Source: Bacillota bacterium
GTDB lineage: Bacteria > Bacillota_A > Clostridia > Peptostreptococcales > Anaerovoracaceae
Length of the DNA: 9,261 nt
Direction: 5' to 3'
Assembly: GCA_017547345.1 (NCBI GenBank)
Contig: JAFYPY010000052.1
Coordinates: forward strand, 1 to 9,261
The notes beneath the pieces were generated by a model. It was not told the DNA's origin, did not search any database, and saw only the letters and a list, made by a program, of their open reading frames with translations. The position numbers were made by a program, and so were the translations under genes. Shown here piece by piece: positions 1 through 7,193 of the stretch. Position 1 is the stretch's first letter; each line of letters opens with the position of its first letter.

Positions 1-487
1 ATACGATGTACGTGACCAGGCTATGAAGGTTGTTGAATACGTTCACTCCTTATGGTCCGACAAGAACCCAGTTCTTATCGTATACTTAACTCCTCCTTAC
101 TACCCACACATCTACGTAGAAGGATCAAGACCAGAAGAAAAGTTATTATTAGATGCAGTTAACCACGCAGTAAGCACAACTGAGTCCGAATACAGCCTAG
201 TACAGAAGTTATTCTTACCATGTATTTCCGACTTAAGCTACGCTGCAGCACCTAAGGAAGCTGAAGCTATCGAAGCTCTAAAGACTAACATGCCTGGATT
301 CGGTATCATCTACGATCTTCCATTAGATGAAATGCAGGAATTAGACTTACCAGTAGCTGACATCGGTTCCTACGGTAAGGATGCTCATCAGTTCACAGAA
401 AGAGTTGAAATGGGATACACTTATGAAGTATTACCAGAAATTCTTTACAAGACTATGATGTACATCTTCGAAAACTACAACAAATAG
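1..487 (+). CDS. M20 family (RocB-like) metallopeptidase, C-terminal part, truncated by window start
   Basis: The frame is open from base 2, so the ATG at 23 is internal and the true start lies outside the window; 161 residues are visible. They align collinearly with the C-terminal third of the full-length M20 peptidase at 2354-4015. Both have an ISD motif in the same place (codons near 230), then NMP, then a P-V-x-x-IG strand, then G-[KR]-D-x-H-x-x-TERV. The histidine at 386-388 matches the last zinc-ligand histidine of M20 enzymes. The N-terminal HxD motif, the bridging Asp, the Glu pair and the lid domain are not in view, so activity cannot be judged. By family it should be a cytosolic two-zinc hydrolase of peptides or N-acyl amino acids. 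The substrate is unknown. A hairpin and a fresh promoter follow it, so it is probably a separate transcription unit from the downstream paralogue. Confidence 0.87.
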   Translation, partial: YDVRDQAMKVVEYVHSLWSDKNPVLIVYLTPPYYPHIYVEGSRPEEKLLLDAVNHAVSTTESEYSLVQKLFLPCISDLSYAAAPKEAEAIEALKTNMPGFGIIYDLPLDEMQELDLPVADIGSYGKDAHQFTERVEMGYTYEVLPEILYKTMMYIFENYNK

Positions 488-535
488 TTAAAAACGTATT
501 ACAGATACATATAAACTGAATTACTAATCACTAAC

Positions 536-564
536 AGTCTCCGGGGCAAGTCGCCTCGGGGACT
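536..564 (+). terminator. Stem-loop after the M20 peptidase gene, probable weak terminator
   Basis: A 12-bp stem (536-547 with 553-564, two G-U wobbles) closes a 5-nt loop, AAGTC, about 50 bases after the stop codon at 487. The stem is GC-rich in an otherwise AT-rich gap, so it stands out. The bases after it (AGATTGTATT) are not a clean U-run, so efficient intrinsic termination is uncertain. It could also protect an mRNA 3' end. Confidence 0.55.
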
Positions 565-620
565 AGATTGTATTAAATAACTTAATAACTTTGAATTTGA
601 AAGAAACTTTTTCCGATAAT

Positions 621-649
621 TTGATTAAAACTTCAAAAGGAAAGATTAT
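621..649 (+). promoter_or_regulatory. Predicted sigma-A-type promoter for the amidohydrolase operon
   Basis: TTGATT (621-626) is followed after 17 bases by GATTAT (644-649), each matching the consensus at four or more positions with ideal spacing. Very AT-rich DNA surrounds it, including TATATA just downstream. The start would fall near 656, giving a leader of only about 20 nt that carries the strong ribosome binding site GGGAGG (665-670), 7 bases before the ATG at 678. AT-rich gaps give chance matches easily. Confidence 0.45.
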
Positions 650-677
650 ATATAGATATATTTTGGGAGGTAAGTAA

Positions 678-2324
678 ATGAAATTAGCAGCAGACAAAAT
701 CTTTATCAATGCTAAAGCTTATACTATGGAAGCAGAAGGCGTTTGCAAAGAAGCTATTGTTGTCAAGGACGGAAAGTTTGCCTATGTAGGGACAAATGAA
801 GAAGCTCTTGAAAAGTATGAAGCAAAAGAAGTTATCGACGTAGAAGGAAAGACAGTTCTTCCAGGTATGGGAGACTCCCACATGCATTTCTTTGCGTACT
901 GCCAGACAATGACAACAGTTGACCTTGGTGGCGCAAAATCAAAGGCAGAAGCTATCGCAAGACTAGCAGCAAAGGCTGCTGAAACACCAGAAGGTGAATG
1001 GATTAAGGGTTCTAACTTCGACCAGTCAAAATGGGAAGATTGCGAAGACCAAATTCCAACAAGACATGACCTAGATATGGCAAGTACAAAGCATCCAATC
1101 GTAATCAAGAGAGTATGCTTACACACAGCAGTAGCAAACACAATGGCTATCGAAAAAGCTGAACTTGGCAAAGGCTATGTATTCGGCGATGGCGGCTTTG
1201 TGGAACTTGAAGAAGACGGAATGCCAAATGGTATTTTCAGAGAACAGGCATCAAAGATTTATGATGAACTAATTCCTGACCCATTCCTAATTCCTGAAAA
1301 CAAGGCAAAATACATGAAGCAGGGCTTCGAAAATGCAGCACAGTATGGTTTAACAATGATTCACACTTACGCTGCAGAAATCTGGAAGTACACAGAAGAT
1401 ATCAATGATTACATTGAACTAAACAGAAAGGGTGAACTTCCTGTAAGAATGACTGTATGTCTAGATGAATTCTACAACAAGCCATTCGTAACAAAGGCAG
1501 AAAGAGAAGACCCATATAGAGCTGCACAGTTTGGTACATTTAAGATTTTCTGCGATGGTTCCTTAGGTTCCAGATCAGCTAAATTATACGAACCATATGA
1601 TGATGATCCAACAACTGATGGTATGCTTGTAATCAGTCAGGAAGACTTAAACGAAAGAGTTTACCAGGGCTACAAGATGGGATTGCAGCCAGCAATCCAC
1701 TGCATCGGCGATAAGGGTTTAGACAATGTACTAACATCTGTAGAATATACTTTAGATAGAGTTAGAAAAGAAGGTATGACAGAAAGAGAAATCGCTACAA
1801 AGCTACCTTTCAGACTAATCCACGCTCAGATGGCAACACCTGAACTAATCGAAAGAATGGCAAAATTACCAGTAATTCTTGATATTCAGCCTTCATTCTT
1901 CTTAACTGACCTTCACTGGGTTAAGGATAGAGTAGGCGACAAGAGAGCTGCAATGAGCTACACTTGGAAGCAGTACATGGATGCAGGCTTATTATTAACA
2001 GGTGGTTCTGACAATCCGGTAGAAATCTTCTCACCATGGAACGGTATCTTCTCATTAGTAGAAAGAACAGACTTAACTGGTTATCCAACAGGCGGCGTTC
2101 AGCCGGAAGAAAAGCTTTCTGTATACGATGCAGTAGCTTGCTTCTCCAAGAACATCCCATACGCTAACGGCGAAGAAGATTTAATGGGTACAATCGAAGT
2201 TGGCAAGTTTGCCGATATGGTAATCATCGATAGAGATATCTTCGAATGTCCAACTACTGAAATCAAGGATATCCAGGCATTATACACTTACATGGCTGGT
2301 AACGAAACATACAGAAGAGCTTAA
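678..2324 (+). CDS. YtcJ-type metal-dependent amidohydrolase (amidohydrolase family 3)
   Basis: This 548-residue protein has the full layout of the YtcJ/N-substituted-formamide-deformylase branch of the amidohydrolase superfamily. A short N-terminal beta part (about 1-60) is followed by the TIM-barrel catalytic domain. Visible metal-site residues are H68 and H70 in GDSHMH, K289 in FKIFCDGSLGSRSA (likely the carboxylated lysine), H341 in HCIGD, H382 in LIHAQ and D445 in GGSDNP. The end (GTIEVGKFADMVIIDRD) is the typical closing beta-sandwich strand. All expected ligands are present, so it should be an active cytosolic hydrolase of a C-N bond in an amide or N-acyl/N-formyl compound; the exact substrate cannot be read from sequence. 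The start is fixed by GGGAGG at 665-670. It begins a run of four co-directional genes and sits between two RocB-like M20 peptidases, which suggests a role in amino acid or peptide breakdown. Confidence 0.93.
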   Translation: MKLAADKIFINAKAYTMEAEGVCKEAIVVKDGKFAYVGTNEEALEKYEAKEVIDVEGKTVLPGMGDSHMHFFAYCQTMTTVDLGGAKSKAEAIARLAAKAAETPEGEWIKGSNFDQSKWEDCEDQIPTRHDLDMASTKHPIVIKRVCLHTAVANTMAIEKAELGKGYVFGDGGFVELEEDGMPNGIFREQASKIYDELIPDPFLIPENKAKYMKQGFENAAQYGLTMIHTYAAEIWKYTEDINDYIELNRKGELPVRMTVCLDEFYNKPFVTKAEREDPYRAAQFGTFKIFCDGSLGSRSAKLYEPYDDDPTTDGMLVISQEDLNERVYQGYKMGLQPAIHCIGDKGLDNVLTSVEYTLDRVRKEGMTEREIATKLPFRLIHAQMATPELIERMAKLPVILDIQPSFFLTDLHWVKDRVGDKRAAMSYTWKQYMDAGLLLTGGSDNPVEIFSPWNGIFSLVERTDLTGYPTGGVQPEEKLSVYDAVACFSKNIPYANGEEDLMGTIEVGKFADMVIIDRDIFECPTTEIKDIQALYTYMAGNETYRRA

Positions 2325-2353
2325 TAAAGGAATCATTAAGGAGGATACAATAT

Positions 2354-4015
2354 ATGAAACTTAATTCATTTGATGAAGTAAGACGTATAACTACGGATAT
2401 GGTTGCGATTCCAAGTATCAACAAGGAACCGGGCGGCGAATCTGCAGTAGCTAGATTTGTTTATGATTACTTTATGGAACTTGACTACTTTAAGGCACAT
2501 CCTGATTATGTTAAGTGTTTCCAGACAAAGAATGACTTCGTAGAAAGACATTCAACATATGCCTATGTAAAAGGTACAAAGGGCGATTCTAATAGAACAA
2601 TTATCCTATTAGGACATATTGACACAGTAGGTGTTGATGACTTTGGTCCAATTAGAGAATATGCGTTTAAGTGTGATGAACTTCCAGAAAAACTTAAAGA
2701 AACATTTAAGTTATCAGATGAAGTTTTAGCCGACATTGAATCAGGTGAATACCTATTTGGTAGAGGCGCACTTGATATGAAATCAGGTGTTGCAGGTCAC
2801 ATGTATCTACTTAAGTATTTCTCAGAACACACTGATGAATTAGATGGTAACATCATTATGATTGCTGAATGTGACGAAGAAGATAACTCAAAGGGGATTA
2901 TTACAGCAATCGACGAATTAGTTGAATTAAAACAGAAAGAAGGCTTTAAGTATATTTCTTGTATTAATGCCGACTATTCTACAAACTACAACCCGGGAGA
3001 CGAAAACCGTTACATCTACTATGGAAGTATCGGTAAACTTCTTCCTTGTTTCGTAGCATTTGGTAAGGAAGCTCACGTTGGTCAGGCTTTCAGCGCATTA
3101 GACCCTAACTTACTAATCGCAGAAATTACCAAGAGAATGTCTCTAAACACTGAGCTTTGTGATATTGCTCAGGGTGAAGTTGCTATTCCACCAGTATCCT
3201 TAAAGCAGATGGATACAAAGGGGCCTTACACAGTACAGACAGCTCTTACTGGATTCAGCTATTACAACTTCTTTACACATGGCTGGGACCCTGCACAGGT
3301 TCTTGCAAAGTCAAGACAGGTTGCAGTTGAAGCCTTCGATGAAATCATCGAATACTTAAACAAGCAGTACAAGAGATTCTGCGAATTATCAGAAGTACCT
3401 TATGTTGAATTACCTTGGAAGACTAGAGTATACACATGGAAAGAGTTTTATGATTATCTAGCAGATATCCATGGTGATGCTTTCAAGACTGCTATTAGAG
3501 AGTTTACTGAAAAACTTCATGCTGAAGACCCAGAACTAGATTTAAGATTATTTGGTTTAAGAGTAACTGAAGAAGCTTGGAAGTGGTGTGAAGATAAGTC
3601 TCCGGCAATCATCACATTCTTCGGATCTGTATTCAGTGCAAGAATCGAAATGACTGGTAGAACAGAAAATGAAAGAGCTTTACTTGACTCTGTGGAAGCG
3701 GCTATTGAAAAGGTTAGACCTGAAGCAAAGAGACAGATTAAAACAAGAATGTTCTATCCATACATCTCCGACTCCAGCTTCATGGCAGTTTGCGACGATA
3801 CATTAGCTGTTCAGGCATTAAGAGATAACATGCCTCAGTATGGCGTTAAGTACACTCATGATGTTGAAAAGATTATGGAAATCAACGTACCAGTCGTAAA
3901 TATCGGTACATTCGGTAGAGACGGCCACATGTTAACAGAACGTGTTGACATGCAACAGACTTTCCAGAATGTTCCTAATATTACATATGAAACAATCATA
4001 GGAATGATTGGATAA
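2354..4015 (+). CDS. M20 family metallopeptidase, RocB-like
   Basis: This 553-residue protein is a complete M20 enzyme of the long RocB type, named after the Bacillus arginine-utilisation protein of similar length. Metal-site motifs appear in order: GHIDTV with H88 and D90, GRGALDMKSG with bridging D141, the acidic pair E175/E176 in ECDEEDNSKG (catalytic base and ligand), D207 in NADYS, and H525 in DGHMLTERVD. H241 in EAHVGQ marks the dimerisation/lid domain, inserted at about 225-350. All expected ligands are present. It probably hydrolyses a peptide or N-acyl amino acid in the cytosol using two zinc ions. RocB itself has no firmly known reaction, so the substrate stays open. TAAGGAGG (2337-2344) lies 9 bases before the ATG, and only 29 bases separate it from the amidohydrolase, so the two are very likely co-transcribed. 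Its C-terminal region is paralogous to the truncated gene at 1-487. Confidence 0.91.
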   Translation: MKLNSFDEVRRITTDMVAIPSINKEPGGESAVARFVYDYFMELDYFKAHPDYVKCFQTKNDFVERHSTYAYVKGTKGDSNRTIILLGHIDTVGVDDFGPIREYAFKCDELPEKLKETFKLSDEVLADIESGEYLFGRGALDMKSGVAGHMYLLKYFSEHTDELDGNIIMIAECDEEDNSKGIITAIDELVELKQKEGFKYISCINADYSTNYNPGDENRYIYYGSIGKLLPCFVAFGKEAHVGQAFSALDPNLLIAEITKRMSLNTELCDIAQGEVAIPPVSLKQMDTKGPYTVQTALTGFSYYNFFTHGWDPAQVLAKSRQVAVEAFDEIIEYLNKQYKRFCELSEVPYVELPWKTRVYTWKEFYDYLADIHGDAFKTAIREFTEKLHAEDPELDLRLFGLRVTEEAWKWCEDKSPAIITFFGSVFSARIEMTGRTENERALLDSVEAAIEKVRPEAKRQIKTRMFYPYISDSSFMAVCDDTLAVQALRDNMPQYGVKYTHDVEKIMEINVPVVNIGTFGRDGHMLTERVDMQQTFQNVPNITYETIIGMIG

Positions 4016-4040
4016 ACAAAAGAAAAGGATATAGTTATTT

Positions 4041-4862
4041 ATGAGTAATGTAAAAAAAGCAGGTGCACCAAAGAAGGCTCAGGCAAAAAAGAAAAAGAAA
4101 TTCGAGGATGACCGCACACCTTTCGTAAAAAAGGTTGACCTAGTTTGTAAGCTTGTTGCTATCTTGCTTGCAATCTGCATCTTTGGTAGCATCCATGTAT
4201 TAGTTGGTGGCGGTGGATACGAAGACAGCAAAGTTGTTCATATTTTAGGTGTTGCAGCCAGCAAGGTACAGACAGATGATATGGAACCTGAAATTGAAGC
4301 TAGATCTGCCATTTTTGCTAGCTTAGAATCCGAATACAAGGTTGGAGATGTTATTCAGTATTATGATGAAGAAATTAGACGTAACCCTGTAAAGAGAATT
4401 ATTGAAGCATCCGGCGAAGAATATACAGTTTTAGGTGACAATGAAGATGAATCAAAGGCAGTAACAATCACGAAAGATGATATCAGTGGTGGTAAGGTGG
4501 TATTCCACTCCAAGGCTTTATATGGTCTTGTTGACTACTACTTCTCTGTTTTAGGCTGTCTAACACTAGTATTCGTTTCATTCTTCTTATTAATTGTTCC
4601 TGACTTGTTAATGTATAAGACAAGAAAGGCTAAACTTGAAGAAAGAAGGGCTATCCAGGCGAAGAAGGAAGCTAGAAAACTTGCTATTAAGCAGGGTCTA
4701 GAAGTTCCGGAGGAAGAAGAAAATCCTATCGAAAAGAAAAAGGCTGAAAAGCAGGCTAAACTAGAAAAGGAACGTGCTGAAATCGCAGCCGAAATGAAGG
4801 CAATTCAGAAGAAGATGAAAGCTGAAGAAGAGGAACTCAAGAAGGGGAAGAGAGGCAAATAG
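4041..4862 (+). CDS. SipW-like signal peptidase I homologue lacking catalytic residues, with coiled-coil tail
   Basis: This 273-residue membrane protein has a very basic N-terminus (Lys run at 16-20), a membrane helix at about 33-55, an outer domain at about 60-160, a second helix at about 164-192, and a charged Glu/Lys coiled-coil tail at 195-273 probably in the cytoplasm. The outer domain follows the SipW (ER-type S26) plan. VQTDDMEP corresponds to the usual box ending in SMEP, VGDVI to the next strand, NPVKRI to the THRI box, and LGDNEDESKAV to the GDN...D box. The expected nucleophile serine is Asp80 and the expected histidine is Lys118; both swaps need at least two base changes. The acidic GDN box (D133, D136) is kept. 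I infer a protein with a signal-peptidase fold but without peptidase activity, perhaps a scaffold or binding protein. The ribosome binding site AAAAGGAT (4023-4030) is weak. It follows the M20 gene by 25 bases. Confidence 0.72.
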   Translation: MSNVKKAGAPKKAQAKKKKKFEDDRTPFVKKVDLVCKLVAILLAICIFGSIHVLVGGGGYEDSKVVHILGVAASKVQTDDMEPEIEARSAIFASLESEYKVGDVIQYYDEEIRRNPVKRIIEASGEEYTVLGDNEDESKAVTITKDDISGGKVVFHSKALYGLVDYYFSVLGCLTLVFVSFFLLIVPDLLMYKTRKAKLEERRAIQAKKEARKLAIKQGLEVPEEEENPIEKKKAEKQAKLEKERAEIAAEMKAIQKKMKAEEEELKKGKRGK

Positions 4863-4864
4863 AA

Positions 4865-5224
4865 ATGATTAATATTTTAGGTTATGCATGTTCTTATCTT
4901 TCTGGACTATTCTTTGGCGTTATGGTTTTGACGATTGCAGAAAATGCTTCAAAAGGATTTAGACAGTTCGTTAGAAAAGTATGCAATAAGATTCCGTTCT
5001 TATATAGAAGAATTGCTATGTGGATTATGTTAATCTTAATGGTAGTTCTTGGATATATGTATCTTCTAAGCCCTTGGGGACCTACGAGAAGTGGTATTTT
5101 CTGTGGTGTAGTTGCAGGTATCTTTATATACTTCAAGGCAGGAGTTACAATGGGCAACAACCCAGATCCATACAACAAAGAACGTAAGCAAAAAATGAAA
5201 CAGTTAAAAAACAAAAGAAAATAG
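4865..5224 (+). CDS. Small three-helix membrane protein, function unknown
   Basis: I do not recognise a family. The 119-residue product has three hydrophobic segments (about 3-25, 49-69 and 76-94). A basic loop lies between the first two, and the tail at 105-119 is strongly basic, which by the positive-inside rule places the loop and tail in the cytoplasm or near the membrane surface. No catalytic motif is visible. It starts 2 bases after the stop of the signal-peptidase-like gene. Its ribosome binding site GAGAGG (4850-4855) lies inside that gene, so translation of the two is almost certainly coupled and the proteins may work together. A strong bidirectional terminator begins just after the stop codon, which makes this the last gene of the unit. 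Confidence 0.75.
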   Translation: MINILGYACSYLSGLFFGVMVLTIAENASKGFRQFVRKVCNKIPFLYRRIAMWIMLILMVVLGYMYLLSPWGPTRSGIFCGVVAGIFIYFKAGVTMGNNPDPYNKERKQKMKQLKNKRK

Positions 5225-5229
5225 TTATT

Positions 5230-5277
5230 AAAAAAGTCGGATTACACATTGACATGTAGTCCGACTTCTTGTTTTTT
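5230..5277. terminator. Bidirectional intrinsic terminator between convergent genes
   Basis: A 13-bp stem (5234-5246 with 5255-5267, one G-U pair) closes an 8-nt loop. On the + strand it is followed by CTTGTTTTTTG. On the - strand the run at 5230-5235 gives TTTTTT right after the same stem. It therefore has the form of an intrinsic terminator in both directions, serving the gene ending at 5224 and the exporter gene ending at 5297. Confidence 0.85.
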
Positions 5278-5296
5278 GATTATTTATTTTCAGTAA

Positions 5297-5914
5297 TTAT
5301 GCCATCACTAACTGGATGAAGCTCCAAAGTAGTTTGAATCCATAGAACACGATTACTGCACCACAAACGATGTTGATAACACGAAGTGTCTTGTTTGTGA
5401 ATCTTGCACTGAATAGTGAGATGATAGTTGAAACGGATAAGAACCATAACACTGAGGCAGAAGCAAAGCCACCTACGAAGAATAAATCAGTTCCGGCAGG
5501 AAGAGTTGCTCTGAAAGCACCAAGCATCATACTTCCGTCGATGATAGCCTGAGGGTTAAACCAAGTTACAACGCAGGCAGTAGTAATTACCTTTAGAAGA
5601 GGTACATTTACGTCCTTACCTCCTTCGAGAGTATCGTCCTTTGAACGAAGCAAGCCGATACCTATCCAAATTACGATAATACTGCCGATAGCAAGTACAA
5701 CCATTTCTAGTAGAACGGATGCCTGCATCAATGCGCCGATTCCGAAGAAACAAGCAAGGCCTAACGTAATGTCGAAGAAGATTACGATTAGTGCTGTAGC
5801 ATAAACTCTAGGCTTAGACTGAGTTAATGCTGTATTGATTACGAATAAATTTTGTAGTCCAATAGGTGCAACATATGCAAGACCCATTGTTAAACCTTGT
5901 AAATAAATGTCCAT
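5297..5914 (-). CDS. LysE/ArgO-type amino acid exporter
   Basis: This 205-residue protein is hydrophobic throughout, with about six membrane segments (roughly 7-27, 38-60, 68-90, 108-130, 146-168 and 178-200), the usual size and plan of LysE-superfamily exporters. Family landmarks are APIGLQN at 16-22 (usually P-x-G-P-Q-N, with Leu here for the second Pro), D48 in the second helix, VTWFNPQAIID at 116-126 and SASVLWF at 152-158. The nearest type I recall is ArgO/LysE, which exports arginine or lysine; the true cargo (basic amino acid, other amino acid or analogue) is inferred only. The start is set by AAGGAGG at 5919-5925 (- strand), 4 bases from the ATG. It is divergent from an HxlR regulator with overlapping predicted promoters, so that regulator is the obvious candidate for its control. 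Confidence 0.88.
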   Translation of the reverse strand: MDIYLQGLTMGLAYVAPIGLQNLFVINTALTQSKPRVYATALIVIFFDITLGLACFFGIGALMQASVLLEMVVLAIGSIIVIWIGIGLLRSKDDTLEGGKDVNVPLLKVITTACVVTWFNPQAIIDGSMMLGAFRATLPAGTDLFFVGGFASASVLWFLSVSTIISLFSARFTNKTLRVINIVCGAVIVFYGFKLLWSFIQLVMA

Positions 5915-5925
5915 TTTTCCTCCTT

Positions 5926-6046
5926 ATATAATTAAGCGTTTCAAAAAGAAACTTGCTCTTTTTTTAGTACCTAGTATAATATTAATATCAATAGCAAATA
6001 AAATCAAGAGCGCAAAAAATAATAACCAAGTAAGGAGAAACTTACC
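5926..6046. promoter_or_regulatory. Divergent promoter region between exporter and HxlR regulator
   Basis: For the + strand, TTGCTC (5953-5958), 16 bases, then a perfect TATAAT (5975-5980) would drive the regulator. For the - strand, TTGATT (6007 down to 6002), 17 bases, then TAATAT (5984 down to 5979) would drive the exporter. The two -10 boxes overlap by two bases, so the polymerases would compete. Candidate regulator sites are GTTTC-AAAAA-GAAAC (5938-5952), a TAGTA direct repeat (5965-5969 and 5972-5976) over the + strand -10, and the palindrome ATATTAATAT (5979-5988). Confidence 0.5.
6030..6045 (+). promoter_or_regulatory. Inverted repeat covering the HxlR ribosome binding site
   Basis: GTAAG (6030-6034) and CTTAC (6041-6045) form a perfect 5-bp inverted repeat around six bases. 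They enclose the ribosome binding site AAGGAG (6032-6037) and end one base before the ATG at 6047. It could be an autoregulatory operator or a small mRNA hairpin that hides the ribosome binding site. Confidence 0.45.
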
Positions 6047-6409
6047 ATGATTGAAACTCATTATGATTGTCCGTGCCTTGAAAAATGTCCACTGAACTAT
6101 GCTATGTCCATAATTGGCGGCAAGTGGAAAATGCAAATTATATGTGCACTTAATAATAAAGGGACACTTAGATATAACGAACTTAGAAAAAAACTAGGTG
6201 GAATCTCTAATACGGTGCTTGCAGCATCCCTTAGAGAACTTGAGGAGAAGGGCCTAGTCGAGAGAAAAGAATACTTAGAAGTTCCGGTGAGAGTTGAATA
6301 TTCTTCAACGGAACTGAGTGATAAATTGATGCCGATTTTAGAAAGCCTAAGCGACTGGGGAGAAACTATGTTGATGGCAGAGAAGAATATTGAGGCAGAA
6401 AAGGAGTAG
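6047..6409 (+). CDS. HxlR family winged-helix transcriptional regulator with Cys cluster
   Basis: This 120-residue protein matches the HxlR (DUF24) family in length and motifs. These are [14 protein letters not shown] (14-27), the helix-turn-helix region around [14 protein letters not shown] (41-54), [12 protein letters not shown] (62-73), [16 protein letters not shown] (79-94, the wing) and WGE near 104-106. HxlR proteins usually act as dimers, and several, such as YodB and HypR, sense electrophiles or disulfide stress through an N-terminal Cys. Here the conserved Cys14 is joined by Cys8 and Cys10, with Cys33 further on, so redox or metal sensing is plausible but unproven. AAGGAG (6032-6037) sets the start. 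It is divergent from a LysE-type exporter and is followed by xth after only 5 bases, so it probably controls the exporter and heads its own operon. Confidence 0.92.
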   Translation: MIETHYDCPCLEKCPLNYAMSIIGGKWKMQIICALNNKGTLRYNELRKKLGGISNTVLAASLRELEEKGLVERKEYLEVPVRVEYSSTELSDKLMPILESLSDWGETMLMAEKNIEAEKE

Positions 6410-6414
6410 AGATT

Positions 6415-7167
6415 ATGAAATTAGTATCATGGAATGTAAACGGACTTAGAGCCGTTATGGGCAAAAACTTTATGGAGTTTTTTAATGAAGTGGATGCAGA
6501 CATATTTTGCCTTCAGGAGACTAAACTTCAGGAGGGACAGATAGAAATGGACCTACCGGGATATAATCAGTACTGGAACTATGCAGAAAAAAAGGGATAT
6601 TCCGGTACAGCTGTTTTCTCTAAAAAAGCAGCCCTTTCCGTAAAATCCGGAATTGGAATTGATGAACACGACCACGAGGGAAGAGTTATTACGTTAGAGT
6701 TTGAAGACTTTTACTTTGTAACTGTTTATACACCAAACTCACAGGATGGTCTAAAGAGACTTGATTACAGAATGAAGTGGGAAGACGATTTCCTTGCATA
6801 TCTAAAGGGTTTAGAAGAACATAAGCCAGTGATATATGCGGGAGACCTTAATGTTGCTCACAAAGAAATCGACCTTAAAAATCCAAAAACTAACAGAAAG
6901 AATGCAGGTTTTACTGATGAAGAGCGTGGGAAGATGGACAAGGTTATAGAATCGGGCTTTATTGATACATTTAGACATTTTTATCCTGACCAGGAACAGA
7001 TATATTCTTGGTGGTCCTATAGATTTAAGGCTAGAGAGAAGAATGCAGGGTGGAGAATAGACTACTTTATGGCGTCAGCAGCACTTAAAGACCGATTAGA
7101 AGATGCAAAAATCCATACATCAGTTATGGGTTCTGACCACTGCCCTGTAGAACTAACTTTGAAATAA
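6415..7167 (+). CDS. xth: Exodeoxyribonuclease III (AP endonuclease, ExoA type)
   Basis: This 250-residue protein has the length and complete active site of the ExoIII/ExoA/APE1 family of magnesium-dependent AP endonucleases. Visible residues are N7 in [10 protein letters not shown]35 in LQETKLQ, Y105 in VYTPNSQ, D144 and N146 in AGDLNVAH, D216 in WRIDYF, and the D241-H242 pair in GSDHCP. It cuts DNA at abasic sites in base excision repair and removes damaged 3' ends. Its ribosome binding site AAGGAG (6401-6406) is made from the last two sense codons of the HxlR gene, and the ATG follows that gene's stop by 5 bases, so the two are tightly coupled. This pairing of a DNA repair enzyme with a possible redox regulator fits an oxidative or electrophile stress response, but that link is inference. 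Confidence 0.96.
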   Translation: MKLVSWNVNGLRAVMGKNFMEFFNEVDADIFCLQETKLQEGQIEMDLPGYNQYWNYAEKKGYSGTAVFSKKAALSVKSGIGIDEHDHEGRVITLEFEDFYFVTVYTPNSQDGLKRLDYRMKWEDDFLAYLKGLEEHKPVIYAGDLNVAHKEIDLKNPKTNRKNAGFTDEERGKMDKVIESGFIDTFRHFYPDQEQIYSWWSYRFKAREKNAGWRIDYFMASAALKDRLEDAKIHTSVMGSDHCPVELTLK

Positions 7168-7193
7168 GGCACAATATTTGAGAGGTAAACACG

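Noticed and set aside
1..487. A broken or pseudogenised first peptidase, because an ATG occurs at 23
   Set aside because: The frame is open to the window edge and aligns upstream of that ATG with the paralogue, so it is cut by the window and not broken.
488..677. Riboswitch or other leader RNA before the amidohydrolase
   Set aside because: The hairpin lies upstream of the predicted promoter, and the leader after that promoter is only about 20 nt, too short for a riboswitch.
782..1171. 129-codon - strand open frame inside the amidohydrolase gene
   Set aside because: It lies wholly antisense to a gene with clear family motifs and shows no recognisable protein features.
4894..5214. 106-codon - strand open frame opposite the small membrane protein
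   Set aside because: The + strand frame has coupling, a ribosome binding site and a membrane-protein pattern. The antisense frame shows only mirror hydrophobicity.
5924..6136. Small - strand open frame (70 codons) with a hydrophobic stretch, upstream of the exporter
   Set aside because: It overlaps the start of the HxlR gene in antisense, its 3' end runs into the exporter's ribosome binding site, and its hydrophobic part is just the AT-rich promoter DNA read as codons. It has no ribosome binding site of note.
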